13,794 nucleotides of DNA from PALSA-607 sp036509315 (GTDB taxonomy: Bacteria; Actinomycetota; Actinomycetes; Acidothermales; Acidothermaceae). The translations under genes were made by a program, and so were the position numbers. Shown piece after piece: positions 13,135 through 13,794 of the stretch (position 1 is the stretch's first letter; each line of letters opens with the position of its first letter). Location of the stretch: the NCBI GenBank assembly GCA_036509315.1, contig DATCFU010000036.1, forward strand, positions 1 through 13,794. Reading direction: 5' to 3'. The notes under the pieces were generated by a model. The model had not been told where the DNA came from and made no database searches. It saw only the letters and a program-made list of their open reading frames with translations.

Positions 13135-13794
13135 CTACGGGGCGTCGGTGTACTGGATCGAGACTTGGTTGGAATAGCCATGCGGCACGCTCGTCGCGTC
13201 TGAGAGCCAGGTCTCGTAGAACACGGGCTGTGGCTGAGCGTGGTCACCGACGACCACGAAGTGCGCGATCCCTGAGCTGTCGGTGACTGCCGACACCGGA
13301 CTCGTTCCTTCGCTGGCACCGTTGATGCTCGACTCGCCAGCGAGTAGTCCGCCCGACGCGTAGACAACCTGTCCCATCACGACGACTACACCTGCGCGAT
13401 GTATGGGATTGCCGTACTGGTCTTGCAGTTGGACGGCGAGTGGTACCGGTGTATGCACCGGAACGGCTTCGTTCACAGCGTCGGGCACGATCGAGGTCGA
13501 AAACCGAGAAACCAGGTAAGTAGCACTCGTCGACATCGCAGCGGGGCCGCTGGTGAACGCGGCGACGAACATCGGAGAAGCGAGTGCCGGCATCGATGCC
13601 GTGTTCGGTGCGCGCAAGATGAAGGTGCTCGTGCCGTGGGCGGGGATAACCGAAATCACTGCGTGCCCAGCTGCATCGACGGGATTCCAGAATGTCGTCG
13701 CGTGTGCCTGTGTCTGCACGGTGAAGCGCGGCTGCTGCGCTCGACCCGTGTGGTTCGTCACCTGAACCGTTGCTTGGTCGATGGTGCCGAGTTG
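13135..13794 (-). CDS. C-terminal part of a probable extracellular protein with Ig-like domain (cut by window edge)
   Basis: The frame is open from the right edge to TAG at 13135, 219 residues visible, so this is the end of a longer protein. The GTG at 13759-13761 lies in the middle of continuous sequence and is not a credible start. Visible: a beta-rich segment (about 1-85) and then PVPLAVQLQDQYGNPIHRAGVVVVM with TDSSGIAHFVV, the pattern of bacterial Ig-like (Big-1/invasin-type) domains. The composition is rich in Thr, Ser, Val and Ala, with one Cys at most, as in secreted or wall-associated proteins. No sorting signal or membrane segment at the C-terminus, so it is probably released or held through the missing N-terminal part. 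Enzymatic function cannot be told. Confidence 0.8.
   Translation of the reverse strand, partial: QLGTIDQATVQVTNHTGRAQQPRFTVQTQAHATTFWNPVDAAGHAVISVIPAHGTSTFILRAPNTASMPALASPMFVAAFTSGPAAMSTSATYLVSRFSTSIVPDAVNEAVPVHTPVPLAVQLQDQYGNPIHRAGVVVVMGQVVYASGGLLAGESSINGASEGTSPVSAVTDSSGIAHFVVVGDHAQPQPVFYETWLSDATSVPHGYSNQVSIQYTDAP

Overview
The window looks like chromosome of a high-GC actinobacterium. Reasons: uniformly GC-rich codon use, many GTG starts, a SigE-family ECF sigma factor, an actinobacterial-style amylosucrase, and a LacI/AraR-like operator in front of araA. The species cannot be told from the sequence. I see no transposase, integrase, phage gene or CRISPR array.

Layout, left to right. (1) 1-1495, minus: araA (L-arabinose isomerase), missing only its last few codons at the left edge, with an AraR/LacI-type operator at 1537-1552. 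(2) 1610-3358: a fluoride-resistance locus. A fluoride (crcB-motif) riboswitch at 1621-1691 reads rightwards. Beyond it lie a DUF190 gene on the opposite strand (convergent with the riboswitch), then a tightly overlapping plus-strand operon crcB1 - DUF190 - crcB2. (3) 3491-5407, plus: amylosucrase (GH13), ending inside a 12-bp hairpin. (4) 5436-6029, minus: a protein made of two tandem dimeric alpha/beta-barrel (ABM-like) repeats; 6118-6924, minus: an alpha/beta-hydrolase. (5) 7129-8669, plus: a SigE-family ECF sigma factor overlapping (ATGA) a single-pass membrane protein, with an ECF-type promoter motif just upstream that suggests autoregulation. (6) 8680-10688, minus: an OmpR/PhoB-type response regulator and its sensor kinase overlapping by GTGA; 10737-10949, minus: a small one-helix membrane protein behind a hairpin and an 11-bp-period direct repeat. 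(7) 11090-11162, minus: tRNA-Arg(CCT). (8) 11522-12529, plus: a family 2 glycosyltransferase. (9) 12530-13134: about 600 bp without a convincing gene, ending in a hairpin/12-bp repeat block and a G-rich repeat. (10) 13135-13794, minus: the C-terminal part of a probably extracellular protein with an Ig-like (Big-1-type) domain, running off the right edge.

The best candidate for something unusual is the fluoride locus. The riboswitch is well preserved, but the gene directly after it is reversed, and that gene's last codons are read out of the riboswitch's own hairpin. This fits a local inversion of the first DUF190 gene. The consequence would be that fluoride-induced transcription towards crcB1-DUF190-crcB2 is antisense to the reversed DUF190. 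The other regions are mostly recognisable families with some noteworthy regulatory DNA: the ECF promoter, 11-bp direct repeats, a tandem repeat at the tRNA 3' end, and a G-quadruplex-type run.
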